DNA from: Streptomyces sp. NBC_01314
GTDB taxonomy: Bacteria > Actinomycetota > Actinomycetes > Streptomycetales > Streptomycetaceae
Assembly: GCF_041435215.1 (NCBI RefSeq)
Contig: NZ_CP108394.1
Location: forward strand, 4,588,001-4,652,000
Length of the DNA: 64,000 nucleotides
Reading direction: 5' to 3'
Positions 26,819 to 34,389 of this stretch are shown here, piece after piece. Each line of letters opens with the position of its first letter. The first letter of the stretch is position 1. The notes below the pieces were generated by a model. It had not been told where the DNA came from. It saw nothing but the letters and a program-made list of their open reading frames with translations, and searched no databases. The position numbers and the translations under genes are program-made.

Positions 26819-27090
26819 CCGTCAGTCAGATCTGTCTCACCGCCGGAATCCAACGGAACACGGACATCGGAAGCTTCGGCGTGATCTACGTCGACGCACG
26901 CGCCGAGACGCCCCTCACCGTGCGCCTCGTCGTTTCCGGAGCCGAGGAGAACCGATACAACCTGCACCTCGGCGACACCTTCCCCGTGGGCGAAGACACC
27001 TGGTACCTCGACCGCGTCGAGGACCCGACCGGTGACTGGGCCGTCTTTCTGAGCCAGGCCGAACAGGGCGAACCCGCCACCACACCGTGA
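26815..27090 (+). CDS. Small protein, possible regulator or inhibitor of the calpain-like protein
   Basis: A 91-aa soluble protein from ATG 26815, overlapping the calpain stop (ATGA). It is beta-rich: FGVIYVDARAETPLTVRLVVSG, ENRYNLHLGDTFPVG, TWYLDRVEDPTGDWAVF. I associate it loosely with small Streptomyces proteins labelled DUF6406, from memory. No catalytic residues stand out. Position as the last, coupled gene after a protease suggests an inhibitor or immunity function; that is inference. No terminator hairpin is evident after it. Confidence 0.7.
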   Translation: MTVSQICLTAGIQRNTDIGSFGVIYVDARAETPLTVRLVVSGAEENRYNLHLGDTFPVGEDTWYLDRVEDPTGDWAVFLSQAEQGEPATTP

Positions 27091-27231
27091 TGTGAACTGC
27101 CGCCGACCGCCTCGGCCGCACATATATGACCGCCCCGGGCCGCCTGGCATTCACATGCGCATGCATATATTGTCTACACATGTAATCGCTGGGCGCCGCG
27201 TAAACAGACGCCACGTACCCAGGGGGACCCC
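27091..27231. promoter_or_regulatory. AT-rich palindromic region before the reductase gene
   Basis: The DNA here is markedly AT-rich for this genome. A perfect 10-bp palindrome CATGCGCATG lies at 27154-27163 and runs into ATGCATATAT; TTGTCTACACATGTAA at 27170-27185 is a further imperfect dyad. It likely contains the promoter and an operator for the gene at 27232. Confidence 0.45.
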
Positions 27232-27870
27232 ATGACCCGCCGATTCCTGTTCGTCCTCGGCAGCAGCCGGCCGGACGGCAACACCGAGATGCTGGCCCGC
27301 GCGGCCGCCGAGCAGTTGCCGGATGACGTCGAACAGCGCTGGCTGGACCTCGCCGAGCACCCGCTGCCGGACTTCGAGGATCTGCGTCATGACAGTGACC
27401 ATGTGCGGCCGGAGGGGGACAACCGGGCGCTGCTGCTGGACGCCACGCTCGCGGCCACGGACATCGTGATCGTGTCGCCGCTGTACTGGTATTCCGTGTC
27501 GGCCCACGTCAAGCGGTACCTCGACCACTGGTCCGGGTGGCTGCGCACCCCGGGTCTCGACTTCAAGGAGACGATGGCGGGCCGCACCCTCTGGGGTGTC
27601 ACCGCGCTCGCCCACTACGAGGAAGAGGTCGCCGAGCCGCTCATCGGGACGCTCAACAACTCCGCCGCGTACCTGGGCATGCGGTTCGGCGGAGTCCTGC
27701 TGGGCAACGGCAGCAAGCCCGGTGATGTACTCCGCGACACGGCGGCACTGACCCGCGCGAAGACGTTCCTCACCGAGGAACCGCCGTTCGCGCGCTTCCC
27801 GTACGACACGGACACCGCCACGGACGCCGACGCGGACACCGCCACGGACGCCGACGCGGCTGCCGCCTGA
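27232..27870 (+). CDS. NAD(P)H-dependent FMN reductase/flavodoxin-like oxidoreductase
   Basis: A 212-aa protein from ATG 27232 after AGGGGGACCCC. The flavodoxin-like fold starts with FVLGSSRPDGNTE, the phosphate-binding loop, and later has SPLYWYSVSAHVKRYLDH, the typical flavin-contact block. Family members reduce FMN or quinones with NAD(P)H. Cytoplasmic. The C-terminal tail holds an exact 24-bp duplication encoding DTATDADA. It is convergent with the ABC-2 permease, 6 bp apart. Substrate unknown. Confidence 0.87.
   Translation: MTRRFLFVLGSSRPDGNTEMLARAAAEQLPDDVEQRWLDLAEHPLPDFEDLRHDSDHVRPEGDNRALLLDATLAATDIVIVSPLYWYSVSAHVKRYLDHWSGWLRTPGLDFKETMAGRTLWGVTALAHYEEEVAEPLIGTLNNSAAYLGMRFGGVLLGNGSKPGDVLRDTAALTRAKTFLTEEPPFARFPYDTDTATDADADTATDADAAAA
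27811..27858. repeat. Two perfect 24-bp tandem repeats at the 3' end of the reductase gene
   Basis: The unit at 27811-27834 is repeated exactly at 27835-27858, adding eight residues DTATDADA to the protein tail. This is probably recent slippage. Confidence 0.9.
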
Positions 27871-27876
27871 GTGACG

Positions 27877-28848
27877 TCAGGCCGTGATGTCCTTCGCCGT
27901 GAACCTCGCCCACGCCGCCGTTCCGAACACCGCCGCGTACAGGGCCTGGAGGCCGAGGTTGCGTTGGAGGTCGTCCCAGTAGACCGGCTCGCGCATGAGG
28001 TCGGCGAAGGAGAGCCAGTAGTGGGAGAAGAAGTACGGGTGGAGGGCGTCGAGCTGGGGGATCTGGTCGAGGATCTGCACGGTGATGAGGAGCCCGACCG
28101 TGGTGGCCATCGCGGCGATGCCGCTGTTGGTGAGGGTGGAGACGAACAGGCCGAGGGCCGCGACCCCGATCAGTGACGCGGCCACCGCGAGCGCTATCAG
28201 CAGCGCCCGCAGCAGGCCCTCGGCGAAACTGATCCGCGTGCCGGAGATCGTCGTCAGGTCGCCGAGAGGGAACAGCAATGCTCCGACCGCCAGTGCGGAG
28301 GCCGCTACAACGAGGGTCGCGACCAGGCAGAACGTCATGGTCGTCGCGTACTTGGTGAGCAGCAGCCGGGTCCGGCCCGCAGGCGAGACCAGCAGATAGC
28401 GGAGGGTGCCCGCGTTCGCCTCGCCCGCGATCGCGTCGCCGGCGATCACACCGACCGCCATCGGCAGGAAGAAGGGGAGCGTCGCGGCCAGCGCCGTGAA
28501 CACCAGGAACAACCCGTTGTTGGTGATCTGTGCGATGAACGCGGGCCCGCCGCCACCGCCGCCCCCACCGCCAGGTCCGCCCCCCGACCCACCACCCGTC
28601 TCGATGCGCACCGCGATCCCGACGAGGACCGGCACCGCCGCGAGCACACCCAGCAGCGCGATCGTCCGCCACCGCCGGAAGGTCGTCACCAACTCGCTGC
28701 GGAACAGCCCGAAGGTCCACAAGAGGCTGGGCGTACGAGTGGCGACCGTCGGCGAAGCGGCTTCGGCCGCCGCTTCCTCCGGCGTGGCTCCGCCACCGGA
28801 CATGCCGACCCCCGGCCCCCGCTCCCCCGACGAATCAACCCGCGACAT
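27877..28848 (-). CDS. ABC-2 type transporter permease
   Basis: A 323-aa protein from ATG 28848, overlapping the ATPase gene by 14 bp. Six or so membrane helices are visible: ALLGVLAAVPVLVGIAV, LFLVFTALAATLPFFLPMA, CLVATLVVAASALAVGAL, LLRALLIALAVAASLIGVAALG and others. An extracellular Gly-run (about residues 85-100) follows the first helix. GEANAGTLRYLLVSPAGR is the typical ABC-2 coupling-helix block. It pairs with the ATPase upstream in an exporter of unknown substrate. The N-terminal 40 residues are Ser/Gly/Ala-rich. Confidence 0.9.
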   Translation of the reverse strand: MSRVDSSGERGPGVGMSGGGATPEEAAAEAASPTVATRTPSLLWTFGLFRSELVTTFRRWRTIALLGVLAAVPVLVGIAVRIETGGGSGGGPGGGGGGGGGPAFIAQITNNGLFLVFTALAATLPFFLPMAVGVIAGDAIAGEANAGTLRYLLVSPAGRTRLLLTKYATTMTFCLVATLVVAASALAVGALLFPLGDLTTISGTRISFAEGLLRALLIALAVAASLIGVAALGLFVSTLTNSGIAAMATTVGLLITVQILDQIPQLDALHPYFFSHYWLSFADLMREPVYWDDLQRNLGLQALYAAVFGTAAWARFTAKDITA

Positions 28849-29857
28849 CGAAGCCCTCCCCCGTGAGCGCCACGAACGCGTCCTCCAGTGAGGCGCGTTC
28901 GAGGACGAAGCCGCGGACGCGGACGCCCGCGGTGACCAGTGCGGCGTTCAGTTCGGCGAGGTCGCGGTCGGGTGGTGGCGGTTCCGCCGTCACCCGGCCC
29001 CCCTCGCCGGCCCCGACCCCGTCGACCCCGAACCGAGTCCCAGCCCGAGTCCCGATCCCGGGCCCAGCGGTCCCGTCCTCCTCCGTCACGACCACATCCC
29101 CGATGCCCTGCTCCTTGAGCACCCTGGCCGCGTCCGCCGTGTCGGGGGTGGTGACGACGAGGCGGCCACGCGCACCGGCGGCGAGTTCGGTCACCGCGCC
29201 CTGGACGAGGAGCCGGCCGTGAGCCATGACGGCGGCATGGGTGCACACCTGCTCGATCTCGTCGAGCAGGTGCGAGGAGAGGAAGACGGTGGTGCCGTCG
29301 GACGCCAACTCCCGTATCAGGGAACGGATTTCACGCATTCCCTGCGGGTCGAGCCCGTTGGTCGGCTCGTCGAGGACGAGGAGCCGACGCGGCTGGAGCA
29401 GCGCCGCGGCGAGGCCCAGCCGCTGTTTCATGCCCAGCGAGTACGCCTTCGCCTTCTTTCCGGCGGCGGCCGCGAGCCCCACCCGGTCGAGGGCGGCCGC
29501 GACCCGCGTACGCCGGGTGCGCGGGTCGGCGGTCGGGTCGGCGGAGTCGTAGCGCAGCAGGTTGTCGCGGCCGGAGAGGAACCCGTAAAGGGCGGGCCCC
29601 TCGATGAGCGCGCCCACGTGCGGGAGGACGGTCCGGGTGGAGCGCGGCATGGGCAGGCCGAGGACCCGGGCCGTGCCCGAGGTCGGCTCGATCAGGCCCA
29701 TCAGCATGCGGATGGTGGTGGTCTTGCCCGAGCCGTTCGGGCCGAGGAAGCCGAAGACGCTGCCGCCGGGAACCGTCAGTTCCAGGTGGTCAACGGCCAC
29801 CTGGCCGCCACGGAAGATCTTGGTCAGCCCCTGGGTGTGAATGGCTGCGTCGGTCAT
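28835..29857 (-). CDS. ABC exporter ATP-binding protein
   Basis: A 340-aa protein from ATG 29857 after GAGGGGAGCC. Walker A GPNGSGKT at 39-46, signature block YSLGMKQRLGLA near 139-150 (LGMKQ replaces LSGGQ, as is common in this subfamily), Walker B LLVLDEPTNGLDP near 159-171, and the H-loop in FLSSHLLDEIEQ. A C-terminal extension of about 110 residues has two Gly-rich segments. It drives the permease encoded downstream. Such CcmA/DrrA-type pairs export drugs or lipids; which one is unknown. The preceding gene is separated by a strong hairpin. Confidence 0.93.
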   Translation of the reverse strand: MTDAAIHTQGLTKIFRGGQVAVDHLELTVPGGSVFGFLGPNGSGKTTTIRMLMGLIEPTSGTARVLGLPMPRSTRTVLPHVGALIEGPALYGFLSGRDNLLRYDSADPTADPRTRRTRVAAALDRVGLAAAAGKKAKAYSLGMKQRLGLAAALLQPRRLLVLDEPTNGLDPQGMREIRSLIRELASDGTTVFLSSHLLDEIEQVCTHAAVMAHGRLLVQGAVTELAAGARGRLVVTTPDTADAARVLKEQGIGDVVVTEEDGTAGPGIGTRAGTRFGVDGVGAGEGGRVTAEPPPPDRDLAELNAALVTAGVRVRGFVLERASLEDAFVALTGEGFDVAG

Positions 29858-29873
29858 GGCTCCCCTCGGGTAC

Positions 29874-29919
29874 GGCCGGTGGGCCGGGACGGCGGTGTCG
29901 CCGTCCCGGCCCACCGGCC
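29874..29919 (-). terminator. Very strong hairpin between the LolA-like gene and the ABC exporter genes
   Basis: Bases 29874-29894 pair perfectly with 29899-29919 (21 bp) around a 4-nt loop. It begins 9 bp after the LolA-like stop on the minus strand. There is no T-run. It probably terminates or processes the upstream transcript, leaving room for a separate ribosome site for the ATPase gene. Confidence 0.85.
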
Positions 29920-29927
29920 AGACGTGG

Positions 29928-31298
29928 CTACTTCGCCGCGTTGGCCGCCTTCACGAGCGCGTCCTTGGTCACGGCACCCGCGTACACCTTGCCGTCGTCG
30001 GTGAAGAGGACGTTGATCAGCCGGGTCTTGAAGACCGTGCCCGAGCCGAACTCGCCCTTGACCTGGTCGCCGAGGGAGTTCAGGAACCCGTCGACCCGGG
30101 CGTCGCCGGAGGAGTCGCCGCCGCCGGTGGGCATGCCGCCCTCGGCACCGCTGTCGAACTCGGCGATGGTGCTCCAGCCCTTGCCGATGGTCTTCAGCCC
30201 GTCGAGCCCGCTCGCGAACTCCTCCTCGGAAACCTCGGAACCCTTGGGGCCCTTGGAGCCCTTGTGCTCCTTGAGTCCCTTGCCGTCCTTGGACGGGCCG
30301 TTCTTGCCGAACTTGTGGTCGCCCGACTTCGCGGCCTCGCCGGCCTCGTCGGCCTCGGTGACCTTCGCGCCCTTCGGCGGGGTGAAGTCGAACGTCGAGG
30401 CGCTCGGCTTGCCGAAGTCGACCTTCGTGAAGCCCGCGTCCACGACGGCGGCGCCGCCGCTCGTCGGGGTGAGCGTGAACTTCAGCGGCAGTCCCGTCTT
30501 CGCGTCGACGGCGATCGATATCGCCCCGACCGTCGAACCGGACTGCTTCGGCTTGATCACCAGCTTGTACGCGTCCCGTCCGGCGACCTGTGCGGTCCCG
30601 TCGACGGTCACGGACGTGGTGTCGTCGACGGCCTTCAGGGCCTCCTCGGCGAGCTTCTGAGGCGTGGCGGGCACGTCCTCGGCGGTGTCGGGAGCGCCCT
30701 TCGGGGCCTTCCGGTCCTTGCCCTTGGGCGCCCGCTGGTCCTTGCCCTCGTCGGCGCCGGTCGCGTGGTAGACCTCGTTCGAGGCGCTGTCGTACGCCCA
30801 CAGGTCGTCGCCGTTGTGGATGACGCTGTACTCGGCGGCGTCGTCCAGCAGCGACAGCCTCTGCTTGTCGGGGCCGTCGGTGGCGACCCTCAACGTGTGG
30901 GTGCCGGTGGCGAGTTCGAGGAGCTTGGTGGAGGGGTCGGCGGCCGATCCGCCGTCGCCCCCGGAGGGCGCCTGCGAGGCGAGGCCACCCACGAGACCGC
31001 CCAGGTCGGGCAGGCCCAGATCCGTGGTGATCTTCACCGTGCCGGACACCTGCTGTACGTCCGACGCGGCGATCTTCTCGATGAGTTCCTGCGCGCTGAT
31101 CTTCGGCAGATCGGGGTCGCCGGAGCCGGCGAAGGCCGGGACGAGCCCGATGGTCGCGGCGGCCACGCCCAGCACGGTGACCGGGACGACGTACCGCGCG
31201 GCCTTGCGTCGCCGTGCCGAGCGCATCTCCTCGGCCTCGGCCGCGAGCGCGGCGGCGTCGCCGGACCGGGTGCTGTCGTCGGTTTCGTACGGTGCCAT
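29928..31298 (-). CDS. LolA/DUF2092-like secreted lipid-binding protein
   Basis: A 456-aa protein from ATG 31298 after GGAGGTAAGGCACAC. A basic N-terminus with ARRRKAARY is followed by a signal/anchor helix (36-56). The body has the antiparallel-strand pattern of LolA-type lipoprotein carriers: SAQELIEKIAASDVQQVSGTVKI, TLRVATDGPDKQRLSLL, YSVIHNGDDLWAYDSASNEVYH. There is a Lys-rich insert around 330-370. In actinobacteria such proteins probably carry lipids or sense envelope state. It lies upstream of an ABC exporter, which may be functionally linked. Extracytoplasmic. Confidence 0.8.
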   Translation of the reverse strand: MAPYETDDSTRSGDAAALAAEAEEMRSARRRKAARYVVPVTVLGVAAATIGLVPAFAGSGDPDLPKISAQELIEKIAASDVQQVSGTVKITTDLGLPDLGGLVGGLASQAPSGGDGGSAADPSTKLLELATGTHTLRVATDGPDKQRLSLLDDAAEYSVIHNGDDLWAYDSASNEVYHATGADEGKDQRAPKGKDRKAPKGAPDTAEDVPATPQKLAEEALKAVDDTTSVTVDGTAQVAGRDAYKLVIKPKQSGSTVGAISIAVDAKTGLPLKFTLTPTSGGAAVVDAGFTKVDFGKPSASTFDFTPPKGAKVTEADEAGEAAKSGDHKFGKNGPSKDGKGLKEHKGSKGPKGSEVSEEEFASGLDGLKTIGKGWSTIAEFDSGAEGGMPTGGGDSSGDARVDGFLNSLGDQVKGEFGSGTVFKTRLINVLFTDDGKVYAGAVTKDALVKAANAAK

Positions 31299-31653
31299 GT
31301 GTGCCTTACCTCCGTCGTCGGCGGCGGCGTCTACTCGGAGCCGCCATTCTCACCCGAATCGGTGAGGAGTGGTGATACCCATCTGACCAAATCGGCGGAC
31401 GGGAATCGTCAGACTCGGGACTCAACTCCGTGTACTGCTACGGGATGACATGGCGACCCGCACGGGATGACATGGCGAGGCGGCGCATCCCCGCACCCCG
31501 TAGGGGTCGTCAGGGATGGCGCCGCCGGTCGAACGCACGCGCTAGCGGTGGATGGGTGTGGTCCGGCCTCGTCATCCCGTACGGGACGTGGTCCGCCTCG
31601 TACGGGACGTGGGCAGTCCGGGGCCGGGGGTGGCAGTCCGGGGCCGGCGGTGG
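31299..31653. other. Intergenic stretch with several short direct and inverted repeats
   Basis: No gene is supported. The 17-bp acgggatgacatggcga occurs at 31440-31456 and 31462-31478. Its inverse (gtcatcccgta) occurs at 31571-31581. The 14-bp cgtacgggacgtgg occurs at 31578-31591 and 31599-31612. A gcagtccggggccgg-type repeat follows. The promoter of the gene starting at 31298 must lie here. Confidence 0.7.
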
Positions 31654-32664
31654 CTAACCGGCGCGGTGCACCACCGCGTCGCACAGCTCCACCAGTGCCG
31701 CCTTCGCGTCGCACTCCGGGAGCGGTGCCAGGACGGCCCGCGCCTCCTCCGCGTAGCGGACCGTGTCACGGCGGGCCTGCTCAAGGGCGGGGTGGACGCG
31801 CAGCCGGGCCAGCGCCTCGGCGTGGCGGGCGTCGTCGGTGAGGTCGGAGTCGAGCAGTTCGCACAGGGCGATGTCGTCCGGCAGCCCCAGCCGCCCCGCG
31901 CGCTCACGCAGCCGCAGCACCGGCATGGTCGGCACACCCTCACGGAGATCCGTGCCGGGCGTCTTGCCGGACTCGTGCGTGTCGGAGGCGATGTCGAGGA
32001 CGTCGTCCGCGAGCTGGAAGGCGACACCGAGCCGCTCCCCGTACTGGGTCAGCACGTCGACCACGGTCTCGTCGGCGCCCGCCATCAGCGCGCCGAGCCG
32101 CCCGGCGACCGCGACCAGCGACCCGGTCTTGCCGCCCAGCACGTCGAGGTAGTGGTCGATCGGGTCGCGTCCGTCGCGCGGCCCGGCGGTCTCCAGGATC
32201 TGCCCGGTGACCAGCCGCTCGAAGGCCTCGGCCTGGATGCGGACGGCGTCGGGACCGAGGTCGGCGAGGACGTGCGAGGCGCGGGCGAAGAGGAAGTCAC
32301 CGGTCAGCACGGCCAGGGAGTTGTCCCAGCGGGCGTTGGCGCTCGGCACGCCCCGGCGCACCTCGGCCTCGTCCATCACGTCGTCGTGGTACAGCGTGGC
32401 GAGATGCGTCAGCTCGACCACCACCGCCGAGGGCACGACACCCGGCGCGTACGGGTCGCCGAACTGCGCCGCGAGCATCACCAGCAGCGGCCGGAATCGC
32501 TTGCCGCCCGCGCGCAGCAGGTGCTGGGCGGCCTCCTGGATGAACGGGACCCCGCTCTTGGTCGCCTCCAGCAGACCCTCCTCGACGGCCGCCATTCCGG
32601 CCTGGACATCGGCTTCGAGAGCCTGGTCCCGCGCGCTCAGCCCAAACGGCTCGACGACGGTCAC
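31654..32664 (-). CDS. Long-chain polyprenyl diphosphate synthase
   Basis: A 336-aa protein. GTG 32664 follows AGGAGAACCCTC. It has the trans-prenyltransferase set: GGKRFRP near 53-59, first Asp-rich motif DDVMD at 94-98, GGKTGSL at 177-183, and second DDVLD at 220-224. It condenses isopentenyl diphosphate onto allylic primers to make a long prenyl chain. In actinomycetes the product is usually the menaquinone side chain, which fits the nearby complex I operon. Cytoplasmic. The product chain length cannot be read safely from the sequence. Confidence 0.93.
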   Translation of the reverse strand: MTVVEPFGLSARDQALEADVQAGMAAVEEGLLEATKSGVPFIQEAAQHLLRAGGKRFRPLLVMLAAQFGDPYAPGVVPSAVVVELTHLATLYHDDVMDEAEVRRGVPSANARWDNSLAVLTGDFLFARASHVLADLGPDAVRIQAEAFERLVTGQILETAGPRDGRDPIDHYLDVLGGKTGSLVAVAGRLGALMAGADETVVDVLTQYGERLGVAFQLADDVLDIASDTHESGKTPGTDLREGVPTMPVLRLRERAGRLGLPDDIALCELLDSDLTDDARHAEALARLRVHPALEQARRDTVRYAEEARAVLAPLPECDAKAALVELCDAVVHRAG

Positions 32665-32708
32665 GAGGGTTCTCCTGTCTGCTGACGTCTGATGACGGTC
32701 ACACGGTC

Positions 32709-32738
32709 GGTCTAGGTCGCTCTCACAGTCGATGACAA
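32709..32738 (-). promoter_or_regulatory. Probable promoter of the polyprenyl synthase gene
   Basis: On the minus strand TTGTCA (32733-32738) and TAGACC (32709-32714) are separated by 18 bp, close to the Streptomyces vegetative pattern. They lie 45 bp upstream of the GTG start. Confidence 0.5.
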
Positions 32739-33225
32739 AGTCTGTCGATCTGTCGCTGTCATCACCCGAGTCAGCGTATCCGGTCACCTTTCGATCACCA
32801 CGAGCGCCCACGGCTTCGCCCCGGGTGGTATGGACCGCACTCCCCATATTCTTGATCAACTGGTCCGCGCCGATATTCACCGACGCGCGTGCCGCCCCGG
32901 CCTCGACGACCCGCCCCGGGTACCCGCCGCTCCCCCGGAGACGCCCACGTGCTGCCCGGCCGGGCGAATCCGTGCTCGCAGGCCCACCGCTTTCCACCCA
33001 TATGCACCACTTCACTCCAGCCCGAGTTGACCTATTTGCCGCTTACTCGACACTTCACCCGACTTCTCCCGTGAGTTGGGTCACGGGCATCCCGCGCGGC
33101 GCCCTCACTCCATGCCGCCGACTTTCCCTTTGCGGTAGGCAAGTTGAGCCATGAACAGCACCCCGACAGCAAGGGCGAAACGCGGCAAACTCAAGGTCAA
33201 CTGGATCAAAGCGCCAAACCGGGAC
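32739..33225. other. Gene-free stretch upstream of the riboswitch promoter
   Basis: No frame here has coding composition plus a ribosome site. A 7-bp inverted repeat (GATGACA at 32731-32737, TGTCATC at 32757-32763) lies at its left edge. I see nothing else of note. Confidence 0.6.
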
Positions 33226-33255
33226 TTGTTCCCTTCGTGTGCTCTCGCATACGTT
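33226..33255 (+). promoter_or_regulatory. Probable promoter of the riboswitch-LysM gene
   Basis: TTGTTC at 33226-33231 and TACGTT at 33250-33255 are 18 bp apart. Transcription would begin near 33262, leaving a leader of about 258 nt that contains the c-di-AMP aptamer. Confidence 0.45.
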
Positions 33256-33274
33256 CACACCTCGTCCGGACGGA

Positions 33275-33510
33275 CCGCCGAATCCTGCCGCCGCCCCGGA
33301 CCCCCCACCCATCACCACTCATCCACGCACGGCAGGAGCGGGGGACCCAGGTAAGCCGTCGGTCCGATTTTCCCCATTCGGACCGGCTTGGGGTAAAGCC
33401 ACGCGCAGTACGCCCGGCGGACGCCGCACGCACAGCGACCGCCGGGACGACACGCACGGCCGGGCATCTCCAGCCCGAACCCGACAGCTCACCCCGTAGG
33501 CGACGGAGAG
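33275..33510 (+). promoter_or_regulatory. c-di-AMP riboswitch (ydaO-yuaA class)
   Basis: The leader has the hallmark blocks of this class in order: AATCCTGCC near the 5' end, then AGGAGCGGGGGACCCAGGT (33334-33352), GGGGTAAAGCC (33390-33400), CATCTCCAGCCCGAACCCG (33465-33483), and CAGCTCACCCCGTAGGCG (33485-33502) running straight into the GGAGAGGAAT ribosome site. In Streptomyces this class sits before cell-wall hydrolase genes such as rpfA and lowers their expression when c-di-AMP is high. The 5' boundary is approximate. Confidence 0.92.
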
Positions 33511-33519
33511 GAATCCGCC

Positions 33520-34263
33520 ATGCTCGCACGAGGCAAACACCGCCGCCCCAAAAGCAACGCGCTGACCCGCGGCCTCGTCGCCGCCGGAACGGGCGGGGCC
33601 GCACTGGCCCTCCCGCTCACGGCCGCCACGACCGCGAACGCCGCCGCCCCGACCCAGGCCGCCACCTCCGTACAGTCGGTTCCACAGTCCGCGCCGGCCG
33701 TGGCCCTGCCCAAGCCCACGACGTACACCGTGGCCTCCGGTGACACGCTCTCCTCCATCTCGCGCAAGCACCACACCAAGGGCGGCTGGCAGCGGCTCTA
33801 CAAGAACAACCGCGCGGCCATCGGCGACAACCCGGCACTGATCCGGCCGGGCCTGAAGCTGAAGCTGAACGCGACGAAGCCCTCCACGGCGCAGAAGGCG
33901 TCGACGGCCTCCACGGCCACACAGGCGTCGGTCAAGACGTACGCGAACAACCTCGACGGCTGGATCCGCGAGTCGCTGGACATCATGGCGCAAAAGGGAA
34001 TTCCCGGGACGTACGACGGGATCTACCGCAACATCATCCGTGAGTCGTCGGGCAACCCGCAGGCCATCAACAACTGGGACTCCAACGCCGCCGCGGGCAT
34101 CCCGTCGAAGGGCCTCCTCCAGGTCATCGACCCGACCTTCGCCGCGTACCACGTCTCCGGCACCGTGTACGACCCCTACGACCCGGTCGCGAACATCACG
34201 GCGGCGTGCAACTACGCCGCCGCGAGGTACGGCTCGATCGACAACGTCTTCGGCGCGTACTAA
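33520..34263 (+). CDS. Secreted LysM/SLT-type lytic transglycosylase
   Basis: A 247-aa protein from ATG 33520 after GAGAGGAAT. A signal peptide with basic head and ANA cleavage near residue 41, a LysM wall-binding domain at 68-116 (TYTVASGDTLSSISRKH), an Ala/Thr linker, then a transglycosylase-like domain from 145 with catalytic Glu175 in IIRESSGNP and GIPSKGLLQVIDPTFAAY. It cleaves peptidoglycan glycan strands outside the cell, during growth, germination or division. The upstream riboswitch places it under c-di-AMP control. It resembles the Swl-type lysins of Streptomyces (from memory). Confidence 0.93.
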   Translation: MLARGKHRRPKSNALTRGLVAAGTGGAALALPLTAATTANAAAPTQAATSVQSVPQSAPAVALPKPTTYTVASGDTLSSISRKHHTKGGWQRLYKNNRAAIGDNPALIRPGLKLKLNATKPSTAQKASTASTATQASVKTYANNLDGWIRESLDIMAQKGIPGTYDGIYRNIIRESSGNPQAINNWDSNAAAGIPSKGLLQVIDPTFAAYHVSGTVYDPYDPVANITAACNYAAARYGSIDNVFGAY

Positions 34264-34306
34264 GCCCTCCAGCTCCACCTTCTCCACCTGCTCCACCTTC
34301 TTCACT

Positions 34307-34340
34307 CTGTTCCCCTGGGCCGGCGGGCCCAGGGGAACAG
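34307..34340. terminator. Bidirectional hairpin terminator between convergent genes
   Basis: CTGTTCCCCTGGGCC (34307-34321) pairs with GGCCCAGGGGAACAG (34326-34340), a 15-bp stem with a 4-nt loop. It lies between the lysin gene stop and the HAD phosphatase stop. Confidence 0.87.
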
Positions 34341-34389
34341 GCATGTGCGGGAAGAGCCGTTCACGGAAGGGCGGTGCACGGCAGAGCCT

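Noticed and set aside
33151..33354. Small plus-strand frame upstream of the LysM gene
   Set aside because: It overlaps the promoter and riboswitch leader and has no protein-like features.
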